Origin: Nemania diffusa | Lineage: Eukaryota; Ascomycota; Sordariomycetes; Xylariales; Xylariaceae | Direction: 5' to 3' | DNA length: 64,000 nucleotides | Assembly: GCA_038501195.1 (NCBI GenBank) | Contig: JBBPUQ010000003.1 | Coordinates: 5,238,501-5,302,500 of the forward strand | Shown here: positions 38,310-47,723 of the stretch, one piece after another | Numbering within the stretch: position 1 is the first letter of the stretch | Layout of the letters: every line of letters starts with the position of its first letter | Program-made: the position numbers and the translations under genes | The notes under the pieces: model-generated | Database searches by the model: none | The model's input: the letters and a program-made list of their open reading frames with translations, nothing else | What the model was told of the DNA's origin: nothing

Positions 38310-38703
38310 TATAACAGTATAAATAAATCTAATAAAGCAAACTTAAAAAGTTAAGTTATAAAATTTACTTAAATAAGCTTATTTAATAAAAAAGCTTAAA
38401 AAAAAACTTCTGTAAAAGCTTTTTTATTACTTATAATACTATTTGTTAAAATTACTATTTATTGCAAGCATTTATTATTATAAGCAAACAGAAGCAATTA
38501 CAAAATTGGAGCTTAAAAACAAAGCACTAAGCCTAATTTTAGTGTTTACTAAAAGTATATGTATATATATAAAGCTTAAAAATCAAGAAGCTAGAATAAC
38601 TAAAATACTTAGCAGGCCTTACTTCAATATACTTTTTAGGATCGTTTTGGTTACACTGGTTCAATTCTACTTGCTAAGCTCGATCGTACTCTTGTACGTG
38701 ACA
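38310..38703. repeat. Right LTR (394 bp)
   Basis: Starts TATAACAGTATAAA and ends GTACGTGACA. Here only the outer roughly 120 bases keep G and C; where the left LTR has G, the inner part of this one has A. Complementary retention at opposite ends shows both derive from one sequence. Confidence 0.92.
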
Positions 38704-38708
38704 GTAAT
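38704..38708. repeat. Target-site duplication GTAAT, right copy
   Basis: Matches 30520-30524. Confidence 0.93.
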
Positions 38709-40386
38709 TAATCCTGCCGGGGATGAAAGCACGGTTGGCTCCGGGGATGTAATACGTGTCGATGTCCTGGCTCGAATTCACCTCGCCCCAATCGGTACTC
38801 GTCGTGCCATAGTAAACACCCACGCGGCTTCTACGGGTTGATGGGGTTCTATCAGGTACAACACCAGCCATTTCTAATGCTTCGTACGCTGTTAACAGGG
38901 CCAGCCGCTGCGCCGGGTCCGTCTGCATAGCCTCCTTGGGCGACATGTGGAAGAACTTGGTGTCGAAATGGCCTGCTATCTTAAGCCAACATCCATGCGG
39001 GACTTGGCTCGTGTTCTTCCGCTTGCCAGTAGCGTCGTAATGATCAGCGGCAAAGCGCTCTTCGGGTATTGGCTTGTGGACGTCTTGTCCCTTGATGAGC
39101 AGATCCCAAAATTCGTCAAGGTCATCGGCCTCGGGAAACCGGCCGCTGAATCCGATGACGGCAATCTTTCCTGCATCCTCGGGAGCTGGCGCTGCATCAG
39201 GGCGTGATGAGTCTTCAGCCCGCTCATTAGCCAGGTCTTGCAAGGTCAGGCCGGCCCGCGCATCAGCACCGTGTTGGGACACCCAATCTACGAGTCCACG
39301 TGTAGCAAGCGTATTGACCGGAATAATGGTCGTTTGGTTGGTGTGGGCCATTTCGAGTAGAGAATTGGCAACGCGGTCAATTCGAATCTGCTTTGTAAGA
39401 GCGTTCGTGATCATCTCCCTTAATAGAGGTCCGAATGAGGCCTGTACTGTAAGAGATCCCGATACGCAGGAAAGGAGAGGAATAAGCGCCTCGTTCTCTA
39501 AGCAATCAATATCCCTGAGAGTTAAATCTAGGACCTGGCCAAGATCTGCCGCTGAATACGCGTGTGGGCAGTGGTAGGGACCCAATATGTTCAATCTATG
39601 GGTCGAGAATACATCCAGTGACTTCAGCGAATCAAGGATTTCGGGAGGGCCGCTGATGGTGGTAGAAGCTAGAGAAACAGCACTGGTATACGGTTTCAAG
39701 GCTGTGGGAAGACCCTGTTGACACCTTTCAGCAAGCGTATTATTTAGAAACTGTAAGTCGTGACACTTACCATGTTCGTAGAAAACGTTTCCACATGTTC
39801 GGATATCTTATCCTCTTGGCTTGAGACCACCATGGACCAGCTCTCCGGTAACGAATAGCCAAGGAGACTAGCTCTCTTGGATACTTGCATCCCAACGCGA
39901 AAAGCCACGGTGATAGCCTGAACACCTAGTCTAGAGATCTCGAAGACATTTTGAGAACAGCTAATGGCGGCAGCTGCAAGACCTCCCGTACAGATACCGA
40001 GAAAGGTAGTCGAAACAGGCGGATGCTGTCTCTTTGATCGATAGAGATACCTGAGCTGAAGTCAGCACAGTCCACGTCATCTATGGCCTCAGTACTCACT
40101 CAAGATAGTAACCTATCTCGTATATACACAGGAAGCAACTGTCCAAGGCCGCGTGAGGCGCACTCTTTCCGACCATCTCTAAGAGTAGTCCAAGGTTCTC
40201 AGCCTGGGCGATGGATTGTCTGTCGATAGACGCGAGAGAGTTCGTCTCTCGTTGAACTGCCAAAAACGATTCATTGATGAATGAGTTCAAAAATGTATTG
40301 TCTTTAACGCGTATCAAGCTTTTTAGCTTGTCGACTACAGGAATGCTTTGGTCACCGAAGATGTAAACATCATTCAATGCAGCCAT
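38709..40386 (-). pseudogene. Non-reducing polyketide synthase, 5' part (SAT and first part of KS), cut by LTR element
   Basis: Upstream portion of the split PKS: exons 40386-40100, 40050-39771 and 39714-38709 (the duplicated GTAAT is at 38704-38708). The start ATG opens MAALNDVYIFGDQ, typical of starter-unit acyltransferase (SAT) domains. SAT catalytic cysteine lies in GICTGGL at about residue 116. KS begins near residue 372 (KIAVIGFSGRFPEA) and is cut at about residue 526, after GRINY and 15 residues before the catalytic cysteine. Translation would run into the LTR, adding about nine residues before a stop, giving at best a SAT plus partial KS. All introns (GTGAGT...TCAG; GTAAGT...ACAG) look intact and there is no other lesion, so inactivation is probably recent. 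The promoter carries two copies of a motif shared with the monooxygenase/methyltransferase promoter. Confidence 0.94.
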
Positions 40387-40675
40387 CTTGAAATTGAGCC
40401 GAACGGTTGAAAGCAAGGCAAATAATCTGGAGGTGGATTAAATTGAATGGAATTCGATGGTCTCTCTTGGTGTTTTCTTCACCGTCACACTCTGGATGGA
40501 TGGAGCGGATTTATATGTCGAAACAACTATACGAATAGCAAGTCTTCAAACCGTTCCTAGCCATCAACTAGTTCGTCATATTTCATAAGCCATGACCATC
40601 AGAAGAACCTTACATCATGGGCTCAGACGCCACACTGTCAACAGTTTGTTCGTGTCGTCTTTCCTCGAGTTTTCA

Positions 40676-40693
40676 CGAAGATATCCGAATTTC
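40676..40693. promoter_or_regulatory. Candidate cluster regulatory element, PKS promoter copy 1
   Basis: CGAAGATATCCGAATTTC, about 290 bp upstream of the PKS start. It matches 17 of 18 bases with 44025-44042 in the promoter between the monooxygenase and methyltransferase genes. CGA/CGG-containing half-sites are typical of Zn2Cys6 factors. Function inferred. Confidence 0.55.
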
Positions 40694-40789
40694 TTGCCCA
40701 AGGCCTAGATATGATAGAATAGTTATGAAGAATGTGAGATTGAGATAACCTCCTCGAGTTCTAGACCTAAGCCGATGACGCACTCTCCC

Positions 40790-40806
40790 CGAATATATCC
40801 GAATTA
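40790..40806. promoter_or_regulatory. Candidate cluster regulatory element, PKS promoter copy 2
   Basis: CGAATATATCCGAATTA, 15 of 17 bases identical to copy 1, about 400 bp upstream of the PKS start. Confidence 0.4.
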
Positions 40807-41022
40807 ATCCTGACGATAGCCCAGGCTCTCGTCACCAGGGAGAGACGAGGTGTTTGAGGGATGCCTGACGAGGTTCTAGAAATGAACTAACATAACTTCC
40901 TGCACCGAAAACTTCAGTTCCATATAATTAGCATTTCATGATTGGGAGTATCCGTGTTTCTAAAACATAGGTAGTATAGATTATTGACGGAAAAAACGTG
41001 GCGATGCTATTGTGCGCTGTAG

Positions 41023-41952
41023 TAGGGAGGACGGTGGGCCAGGTATACCAATACCGACAAAACTAATAACAAGTTAGCAAGGCCTGCGTAGCTATAACTA
41101 GCGAAACTATGCGGCTTACTATTTTTTACGAGATAGGCTTAACGATAGCGGCGGCAACAACAACAATAATAACGATTATTTTTCTGCCTCTTTTTTTTTT
41201 TCATTAAAAGAATATGTCGAAAGCTAAGTCTATTATATAGCCGTACAACCTGTAGGTGCAACCTGTGGTCAAATCGCGTTCGCTTTAGTGCAGAGCCACC
41301 TGCCTTTTTACAGGCCGCCTATTCTATTGTTATTTCTTAAATATGTATAAAAAAAAATTATTTGTATAATCATACATTATATATTACATAAGTAAAGTAA
41401 TAACGGAGGCTTAAACTGTTAGTTAAGCAATAATATATTAATCTATATATTATTTACAAATCTAGAAATTAAAAACTAAAAACAAAAGTGAGGGAAAAAT
41501 AGTTTTGTTAGTATTAGTATACCTGGCTCTCTTTAAGGAAGGGCTATATATATATACATCAACAGAACTATTTTTCTTTACTTTTCTTCGAGGAGAGGCA
41601 AGTTTATAACAGTGACCTATTAATACCTTTTAAAATGAAATTTAAACAAATAAACAAGATGAATTAAAAATTGTTATGTTTATTAGTTCAATTATTTGAA
41701 AATTAACATAATGAAGCCTGGGTGACATTGTTGACTTGGTTGACCTAGTTAAGTTAACTAGACCTAGTTGACGTGGTAGACTTAACTCACTTCATTAATT
41801 AGTTGTATTAATAGCATTTATTGCTTCACACAGTACTTGCCAAACTAATTTTGGTTTGCAAAACCAGTTTTCTAAATCTTAGAAAGAAGAGTTAGGGGGG
41901 AATAGTGCTGTCGGATAGTGTGCGTATAGCCCATCGTCTATAGCCCATCGTC
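41023..41952. mobile_element. Degenerate type B short element, interrupted by a type A copy
   Basis: The left end TAGGGAG begins at 41023, is interrupted by the type A element 41030-41535, and resumes at about 41536 with AGGAAGGGCT and then AACAGAACTATTTTTC, matching the type B end at 52504 (TAGGGAGGGCC ... ACAAAACTATTTTTTC) apart from transitions. The right end is a TAGCCCATCGTC that occurs twice in tandem (ending 41938 and 41952), so the exact boundary is uncertain. The body has GACTTGGTTGACCT-like repeats as in the 52.5-kb copy. A further end-like AGCCCTCCCTA lies at 41955-41965. Confidence 0.6.
41030..41535. mobile_element. Short TIR element, type A, copy 3 (506 bp), nested
   Basis: Left end GACGGTGGGCCAGGTATACC, right end decayed to CTGGCTCTCTTTA. 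Flanked by AGGGAG (41024-41029) and AGGAAG (41536-41541), a 6-bp duplication with one G-to-A change. The target is the terminal repeat of an older type B element. Confidence 0.82.
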
Positions 41953-42245
41953 TATAGCCCTCCCTACATAGTCTAGTGGTTCAACTATTCACAAATCCTC
42001 AAAAGAAATGAACATAGTTTAGAATAGATCTCAATTTCAAAGCTGTCTCGTAACGAAGGCCTTGCGAGGCTCCGCCTCTAATCGTTCTCTAGACACCACG
42101 TGGGAGACTTTAAGCGTGCCAGATTTGTAGATGTATTGTCCGGAATACTGCTACTAACTGTAAAAACAAATAATGAGCGATAAAGCACTAGTCAATTGTT
42201 TACTCAGACCAAAAATTGATACATGATGTTACACTCAAAGTTTCC

Positions 42246-43821
42246 TTAAGAAACTTCCACAGTTTCCTTCGCCACATTCAGTGGGCTCCTTGTTACCTTA
42301 TCCTGCTCCTTGAAATTGTAGGATACTGTCGGCATTTGAGTATTACTACCCCGTTGAACAGCAGCTACCTTGCAAGCTGCGATCATGCGTCTCTTCGTCT
42401 CTTCCTGCGCAGCCTTGACTGCCTGGCTGTAAAGATGCCCTCTAGCGGTGAGCTCAACATCTTCCAGAATCGGGGCAGTAGCTAGACTTATGAAGGCGCG
42501 TAGGAGCCAGTCTTCATCGCTCAAATTGGTCATCTCCCTGACCATATTACTGGCTGGTCCGGGCTCGCGGAAAAGCGCACGACAAACCATCTGAGACCTC
42601 GCTAAGACGGTGTCGGCTGGCTGTGCCCTCGTTTGAGCATAGCTTGATAGGACGGACTTAATAGCTTCGCGCGGCAATTTTTTGCCATCTATTGCTGCCT
42701 TCCGTGCCTCCATGAGCTTGTTGACCAGGACGGCGCACGACTCTATGGCTTGGTTGGCACCCTGTCCGCCTGCTGGGGTGGTCTTGCAAGCGGCATCACC
42801 AACAATGACGGCACGGTCGGTGTGCCATTCTTGTGCTATGCCTTCCTCGATGGCAATTTTGACGGCCGTAACACGGTTCTCAAAGATGTCGCCGAATTTC
42901 AGCCACGGAGTGACTTGAACATCAGCGACAGTTTTGCAAAGGGCTTCGGCGTCAGCCTCATTGTACCGTGGCGCCCGAGAGAGGGGGACCGACTTCTTGA
43001 GGTCTTCGAAGACAAACCAGAATACAGTTCCGTCCTTACCTGTGAACCCAACGACGGTCTCTTGCTCCCGATAGACCGCAAACCGCTCACCAGGGGCAAT
43101 GCCCTCGGTAGGTGCTGACATGCCATAAACAGTAGAGAAGCTAACTTTCAAGTCTGGGACCAGGTTAGCATCAAAGAGAGTGTTATTTAGGTCCTTAGAG
43201 AACTCACAGTCGTCTGCCGAAAGAACACTCCCTCCAGACAGCGATGAGTCAATGTGTTTGCGAACGGTGCTGCGTACACCATCCGCGCCTACGACAATAT
43301 CGGCCGTAACTAAAAAACCATCGGAAGCCGTGACAACTACATGGCCGTCATGTTCTTCAATCGAAGCAACACGCGCTGATGTCTTGATGCAATCCCGGTG
43401 CTGGATGCGGCGGGTCATGATCGGAAGAAGCTTTGGTCGCTCGATGAAAACAACAGGGTACCCGATTCTATGGGGTGATCAGTCAGGCGAATGTGAAAGA
43501 AATAGCTCTTGGTACAAACTTGTTGCGGTACTGTCCCATGGCACTAGAGGTAGACATGAGATTGCCTTCGACATCATAAGAGAACCACGTTGTGAGCGGC
43601 ACTGTAGCTCGTTCAATATCTTCCACCAGGCCTAGTTGGTCGAGGATGCGCATTCCATTTGGCTGCAAACCAATTCCGGCGCCTCTGTCAGACTCGAGGG
43701 TGTCACGGCCCTCCAGGAGCATGTAAGTGATGCCAAGTTTTTCGAACATCAAAGCAAGAGTGACGCCAGCGATGCCGCCGCCGGCAATGATGACTTCATA
43801 GTGCTGCTTGTGTTGATCCAT
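42246..43821 (-). CDS. FAD-dependent monooxygenase of the polyketide cluster (bik2-type)
   Basis: Two exons (43821-43532, 43467-42246; intron GTACCG...CATAG, 64 bp) give 503 residues. The Rossmann motif [14 protein letters not shown] is at about residues 10-23, followed by an acidic residue ending beta-2 (LLEGRD). The second signature is [13 protein letters not shown], and the third is [17 protein letters not shown], in which Cys stands where most class A flavin monooxygenases have His (GDAAH). The family uses NAD(P)H and O2 to hydroxylate aromatic or polycyclic substrates. A role oxidising the PKS product is inferred from position, as for Bik2 in bikaverin synthesis. It is tail-to-tail with nothing and divergent from the methyltransferase gene, sharing a 517-bp promoter. 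No lesion is seen, so the enzyme is probably intact although its substrate-making PKS is broken. Confidence 0.93.
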
Positions 43822-44338
43822 GGTAGTCGATTGGGTATTTGGTAAGTAGAAAAATGGCCAATGTGAGAGTGACGAGGAGATTGTCCAGATGAAAACGTCA
43901 GAACGAAGCTTAGGAGCGACTGATAATAACTCTTCATTCCAACAAGGTCGAAACGAAACTCACCACAGGGAATTCGAAGAAGAGTATGAACAAATTGGGC
44001 ACTGTATTCACTAATATCAGGCACCGAAGATATCCGAGTTTCGACATGCGCCGCAGAGCAGCACAAAGTCGGGAATACCACGCCACCTTCCAGCCCCTGG
44101 AGCGTGGAACATCTCGGTACATCTCGGTCTTTCAGAAATAATTAGTAAATTATCGCTAAATATGACATGCCCCTGCGTAGGTGGCTAACTGCACAGAGAG
44201 AGATTATTTGAGCAGTGATAACCTCTTTGTTTATGCCCGTCAACATAGTTCCCATCTCGTGCAGAATCATTAAGAAGCGACTTCAGTCTATTCACGATCT
44301 CCAGAGTCTCTATAAATCATATACTACTATCGTTCAAA
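43822..44338. promoter_or_regulatory. Bidirectional promoter between monooxygenase and methyltransferase
   Basis: 517 bp separate the two divergent start codons. It contains the 18-base element at 44025-44042 and a direct repeat of ATCTCGGTA/ATCTCGGTC near 44110-44130. A TATAAAT sequence at about 44311 lies 28 bases before the methyltransferase ATG. Confidence 0.6.
44025..44042. promoter_or_regulatory. Candidate cluster regulatory element, divergent-promoter copy
   Basis: CGAAGATATCCGAGTTTC, 17 of 18 bases identical to 40676-40693 in the PKS promoter and in the same orientation on the plus strand. Confidence 0.55.
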
Positions 44339-45810
44339 ATGAATTCTAGCCGTGTTAAAAACGTCACGAATGGCAATATGAACGGCCAGCCCAATGGCCT
44401 ATCGCCGCTTGAGCTCCTGGTGCAAGACCTTGCCAAACAGACAGTCAGGCTCACTGACTACCTCCAGGCCAACAAACTTCCGGAGGCAAGTTTCGAGCGC
44501 GACGCACCCATCATCAACCTTTCCCCACAGGCTCCAGTCGAGATACAGGTGGCCAAGGAAAAGCTTCAAGAGAACGCACTCCAAATCTTCCAACTTGTCG
44601 CCGGTCCTAGCGAATATCTGCAGAATGTGATCACTGGCGTGAGTTCAGACGCACCCGTAGTTAGTTACTGGCTGCGATATACTGATGGGCTTGATTGTTA
44701 GTACCACTACATGGAAATCCTTCGGTGGATGAGCCAGTTCAAGATCTTCGAGCTCGTACCCCTAGAGGGTAAGATCTCTTACCCAGACCTAGCCAATAAG
44801 GCGGGCGTATCGGAGCTTCGTCTCAAGTCGCTGGCACGCATGGCTATGACCAACCACTTATTCGCCGAGCCCACGCCCGGCTTCATCGAGCACTCAGCCA
44901 CGTCCGCAGCGCTGGTGACCAACGCCAAGTTCTCCGACCAGCGAGTGTGGATGACCAGCGTTATTGCCCCGGTTATTGCGAACATGGTGACAGCCCACGA
45001 GAGATGGCCTATGAGCACGGCACCGAATAACACGGCCTTCAGCGCCGCTTTTAACACGAACCTTGCTATGTACGAATATATCGCCAAGCAGCCCGACGTA
45101 TACAAATTGTTCGGCCGGGTCATGGACGCCGTGGCCAGCAGCCCCAAGAGCGACTTGAAGCACTTAGCCAGCGGCTTCGACTGGGCTGGACTGGGTAAAG
45201 CCACCGTGGTCGATGTAAGGTCCACCCTATCCTGAACAAGTCTAATCTGTGCGAAAATTTGGGCTAACAGGGTACGATGCGATAGATTGGTGGCAACATT
45301 GGTCACAGCTGTGTAGTCGTGGCTAAAACCTCGTCTGACTTGAACTTCATCGTCCAAGATATTCCACACGTGGTGGAAGAAGGCACCAAGGTCATCAAGG
45401 AGAGCGTTGAGCCCAGCATCGCGTCGCGGATCAAGTTTCAGGAGTATGACTTCTTCGAAAGGCAGCCCGTCGAGGGCGCCGAGGTCTACCTGTTCCGGCA
45501 GATTTTCCACAACTGGGACTTCGCCAACTCGGTCAGGATCCTAAAGAACACGGTCGCCTCGATGGGCAAGAACTCGCATGTGCTCATCATGGACTTTGTC
45601 ATTCCGGATTCCGGTTCTGTCCCGTCCGTAGCTGAGCGCGTGCTCCGCTCCCGCGACGTCGGCATGATGCAGCTGTTTAACTCGCTTGAGCGCGACCTCG
45701 AGGAGTGGAAGGCAGTGTTTGAGGCCGCGGACTCGCGGCTCCGCATTAATGCCATTAATACTCCTGTTGGCAGCTTCATGTCGGTGATTGACGTGGTTCT
45801 TGAATGCTAG
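44339..45810 (+). CDS. O-methyltransferase-like protein of the cluster (bik3-type, or AflS-like)
   Basis: Three exons (44339-44638, 44702-45214, 45286-45810) give 445 residues. A helical winged-helix dimerisation region (LKSLARMAMTNHLF) is followed by the class I S-adenosylmethionine motif VVDIGGNIGH, IVQDIPHVV, and the region FRQIFHNW, where the catalytic His of plant/fungal O-methyltransferases sits. The protein therefore looks able to bind SAM and methylate a phenolic oxygen, the job of Bik3. Because a similar fold in aflatoxin-type clusters (AflS/AflJ) serves as a coactivator of AflR, and an AflR-like gene is the next neighbour, a regulatory role is a real alternative. The second intron ends at TAG 45285, giving the SAM motif; using the earlier AG at 45269-45270 would bring in a stop. 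Confidence 0.92.
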
Positions 45811-47723
45811 GCCTGCTAAAGTCCTCTTAGCTACCCTTCCTTTCCTTCCAAGGGGGTCAAAACCTCGCCACAGAATTGGAAATTAAACGGTGGCTAGTAG
45901 CTTACGAGATACCTCATCATCACCTGGACTATTGAAATCTCTTGTTCGTTAATAATAGTTGCTACTAAAATGAAGAAACTTTTGGGAGGATAGGATATAA
46001 TAATACTTGCTATTTAACGCCACTTCCTACCCCTATTAAATCTATAGAAGAACGGATGCTGTGAAATATTAATTACTTGATATATAAATGATTCATGGCA
46101 AAAAGATTATGATTTGGGGATGAAGAGTAATATATGCCTTCTAATCGGCGATTCCGCGTTTCTACTACTAGCAATGTAGTAGCCCAGGAATGCTAATGTG
46201 TTACCGTGTCACACTATCTCTACTCCAAATAAGGCCACTAGCCAGTAGCATCGCAAAGGTTTAACGAAAGGACGAGCCATCGTACCTATGGCTAACATAT
46301 GGATAATTTGCCACCTACGCAGGCTTGAAGCAATCCATAAGGACAAGACAGGACAAACAACAGAAGAAGACCTACAAAACCAAAGAATAGTCAAAATATG
46401 TACTGATAATAATAGAACAAGCGAGGAAGACCGTATTGTTGTTGTAGCCCCCTTGAGGTAATTATCTATAGAATAGTGCCAGATGGTATTCCTTGCTTGG
46501 ATTTGGTGAGTAATGATAGTAATAGCGGCGGCGCCCACGTGTATGGCACATGGGTAGTCCCGTTAACGAAAGATTAGCTGACAGTCTGTCTGGGCCAAGG
46601 TGGAGTAGGGTTGTAGTGTTGTAGTGTGCGTAATAGAAAAAGGGGGTGAAGAGAAGGACGAAGAACAAGGGAAGATAGAGGGACTCAACCATGAAGCAAG
46701 TAAAAGGCTCACCTCAGTTAGCGAGGAGACAAACACTGCCAGTAGTAAATATTACCCATAGTACCGAAGGCCGGAGTAGAGTGCGACAAGAAACCTTCCG
46801 AGCGTCCGGGTTCTATCATCATAGATACGGCCGTTCTAATACACGATTGTTGCATCGTGTTACAGATACCGACCCATACTGCTGGGACTGAACTGATCCA
46901 GTTGGACTATCCCGGCTAGCTACATAGCCTACCCAACTACACAAGGTCTTCAGCTTCCTCGTAGACCTGCAGAATTATCGTACGAGATGTCGGAGGGGGG
47001 GCTTTTAATAAGGGGCCAGCGAGAAGCCAGAGGGCAGGAATAGGGGGTGAGGTCAGGTCACCAGAAGAGTGAACCTATAAAGGTGCTGTGTAGACATCGA
47101 TTTGAAAGTAAGATCACCAAGACACTTAAAACCATCGTATTAATTTATAGAATCAATCAAATCCTGGATAAAAATCGCCTATACGAGCCCGTGTGACAGC
47201 CGTCATAATATACGGCTGTTGTGTTGATTACAAGGTGATATGTTCTAATACCGGTATTGTACCGGTGATTACTTACGAAACCATAAGATGGTTATGTCAT
47301 TGTGTTCTAGTCTCTAAGGTACGGTGAAGTGTTTTAAGCGACCCGTTTCACTATGGCCTTCCCTTGCGCCATAGCCTAGCAAACTCCATGTTGTTGAAGG
47401 TTGCCTATCCTTATATGTTGACGTCTCAAGGGATCAGTTTAGTAGATAGTTACCAGGTAAATAAACATTATCGACAACAGTCTATTGCAAATTATTGTAT
47501 GGGCGTGGAAGATCGAGCTGAGCTGGTATGTTTAAATAGGGGACAAGAAGGCGCTATAAAGCCATGCTAAGCCGCCTCTTTGCATACATGCCTAGGCACC
47601 TCTTATACCGTTGCGAACCAAACGCCGTGAAATAGTCGTGACGATTCAACATCATACCCCGCACAAATCTATGTTAGGCTGTATGACCAACCCCTGGAAA
47701 ATCTAGATTGCTTCTTAGCAGCT
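45811..47723. other. Intergenic
   Basis: 1.9 kb without a supported gene, between the methyltransferase and the AflR-like regulator. Short open frames at 46209-46891 on both strands have no recognisable content. The last kilobase should contain the regulator's promoter. Confidence 0.6.

Larger units (their letters stand above)
30525..38703. mobile_element. RIP-degraded LTR retrotransposon inserted in the PKS KS exon (8,179 bp)
   Basis: Bounded by TG (30525) and CA (38702-38703), with GTAAT duplicated on both sides: the signature of an integrase-mediated LTR element. The two ends carry 394-bp LTRs that align without gaps (constant offset of 7,785 bases). The interior is almost pure A/T with stops in every frame, as produced by RIP, so gag and pol cannot be read and the superfamily (Ty3 or Copia) is not decidable by eye. 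I could not settle which LTR is 5'. A patch at about 36560-37330 is less A/T-rich. A second, inverted copy starts at 61069. Confidence 0.93.
40387..42245. other. PKS promoter region and nested short transposons
   Basis: No gene. The PKS upstream region runs to about 41020 and holds two copies of the shared motif (40676 and 40790). From 41023 to about 41965 there is a nest of short inverted-repeat elements (listed separately). 41966-42245 is the 3' flank of the monooxygenase gene. Confidence 0.7.

Noticed and set aside
38443..38841. Plus-strand open frame across the right LTR and the PKS exon
   Set aside because: It is antisense to KS codons and half within the LTR; it has no domain.
46209..46891. 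Short frames on both strands between the methyltransferase and the AflR-like gene
   Set aside because: No domain, no splice-consistent extension and overlapping on opposite strands.
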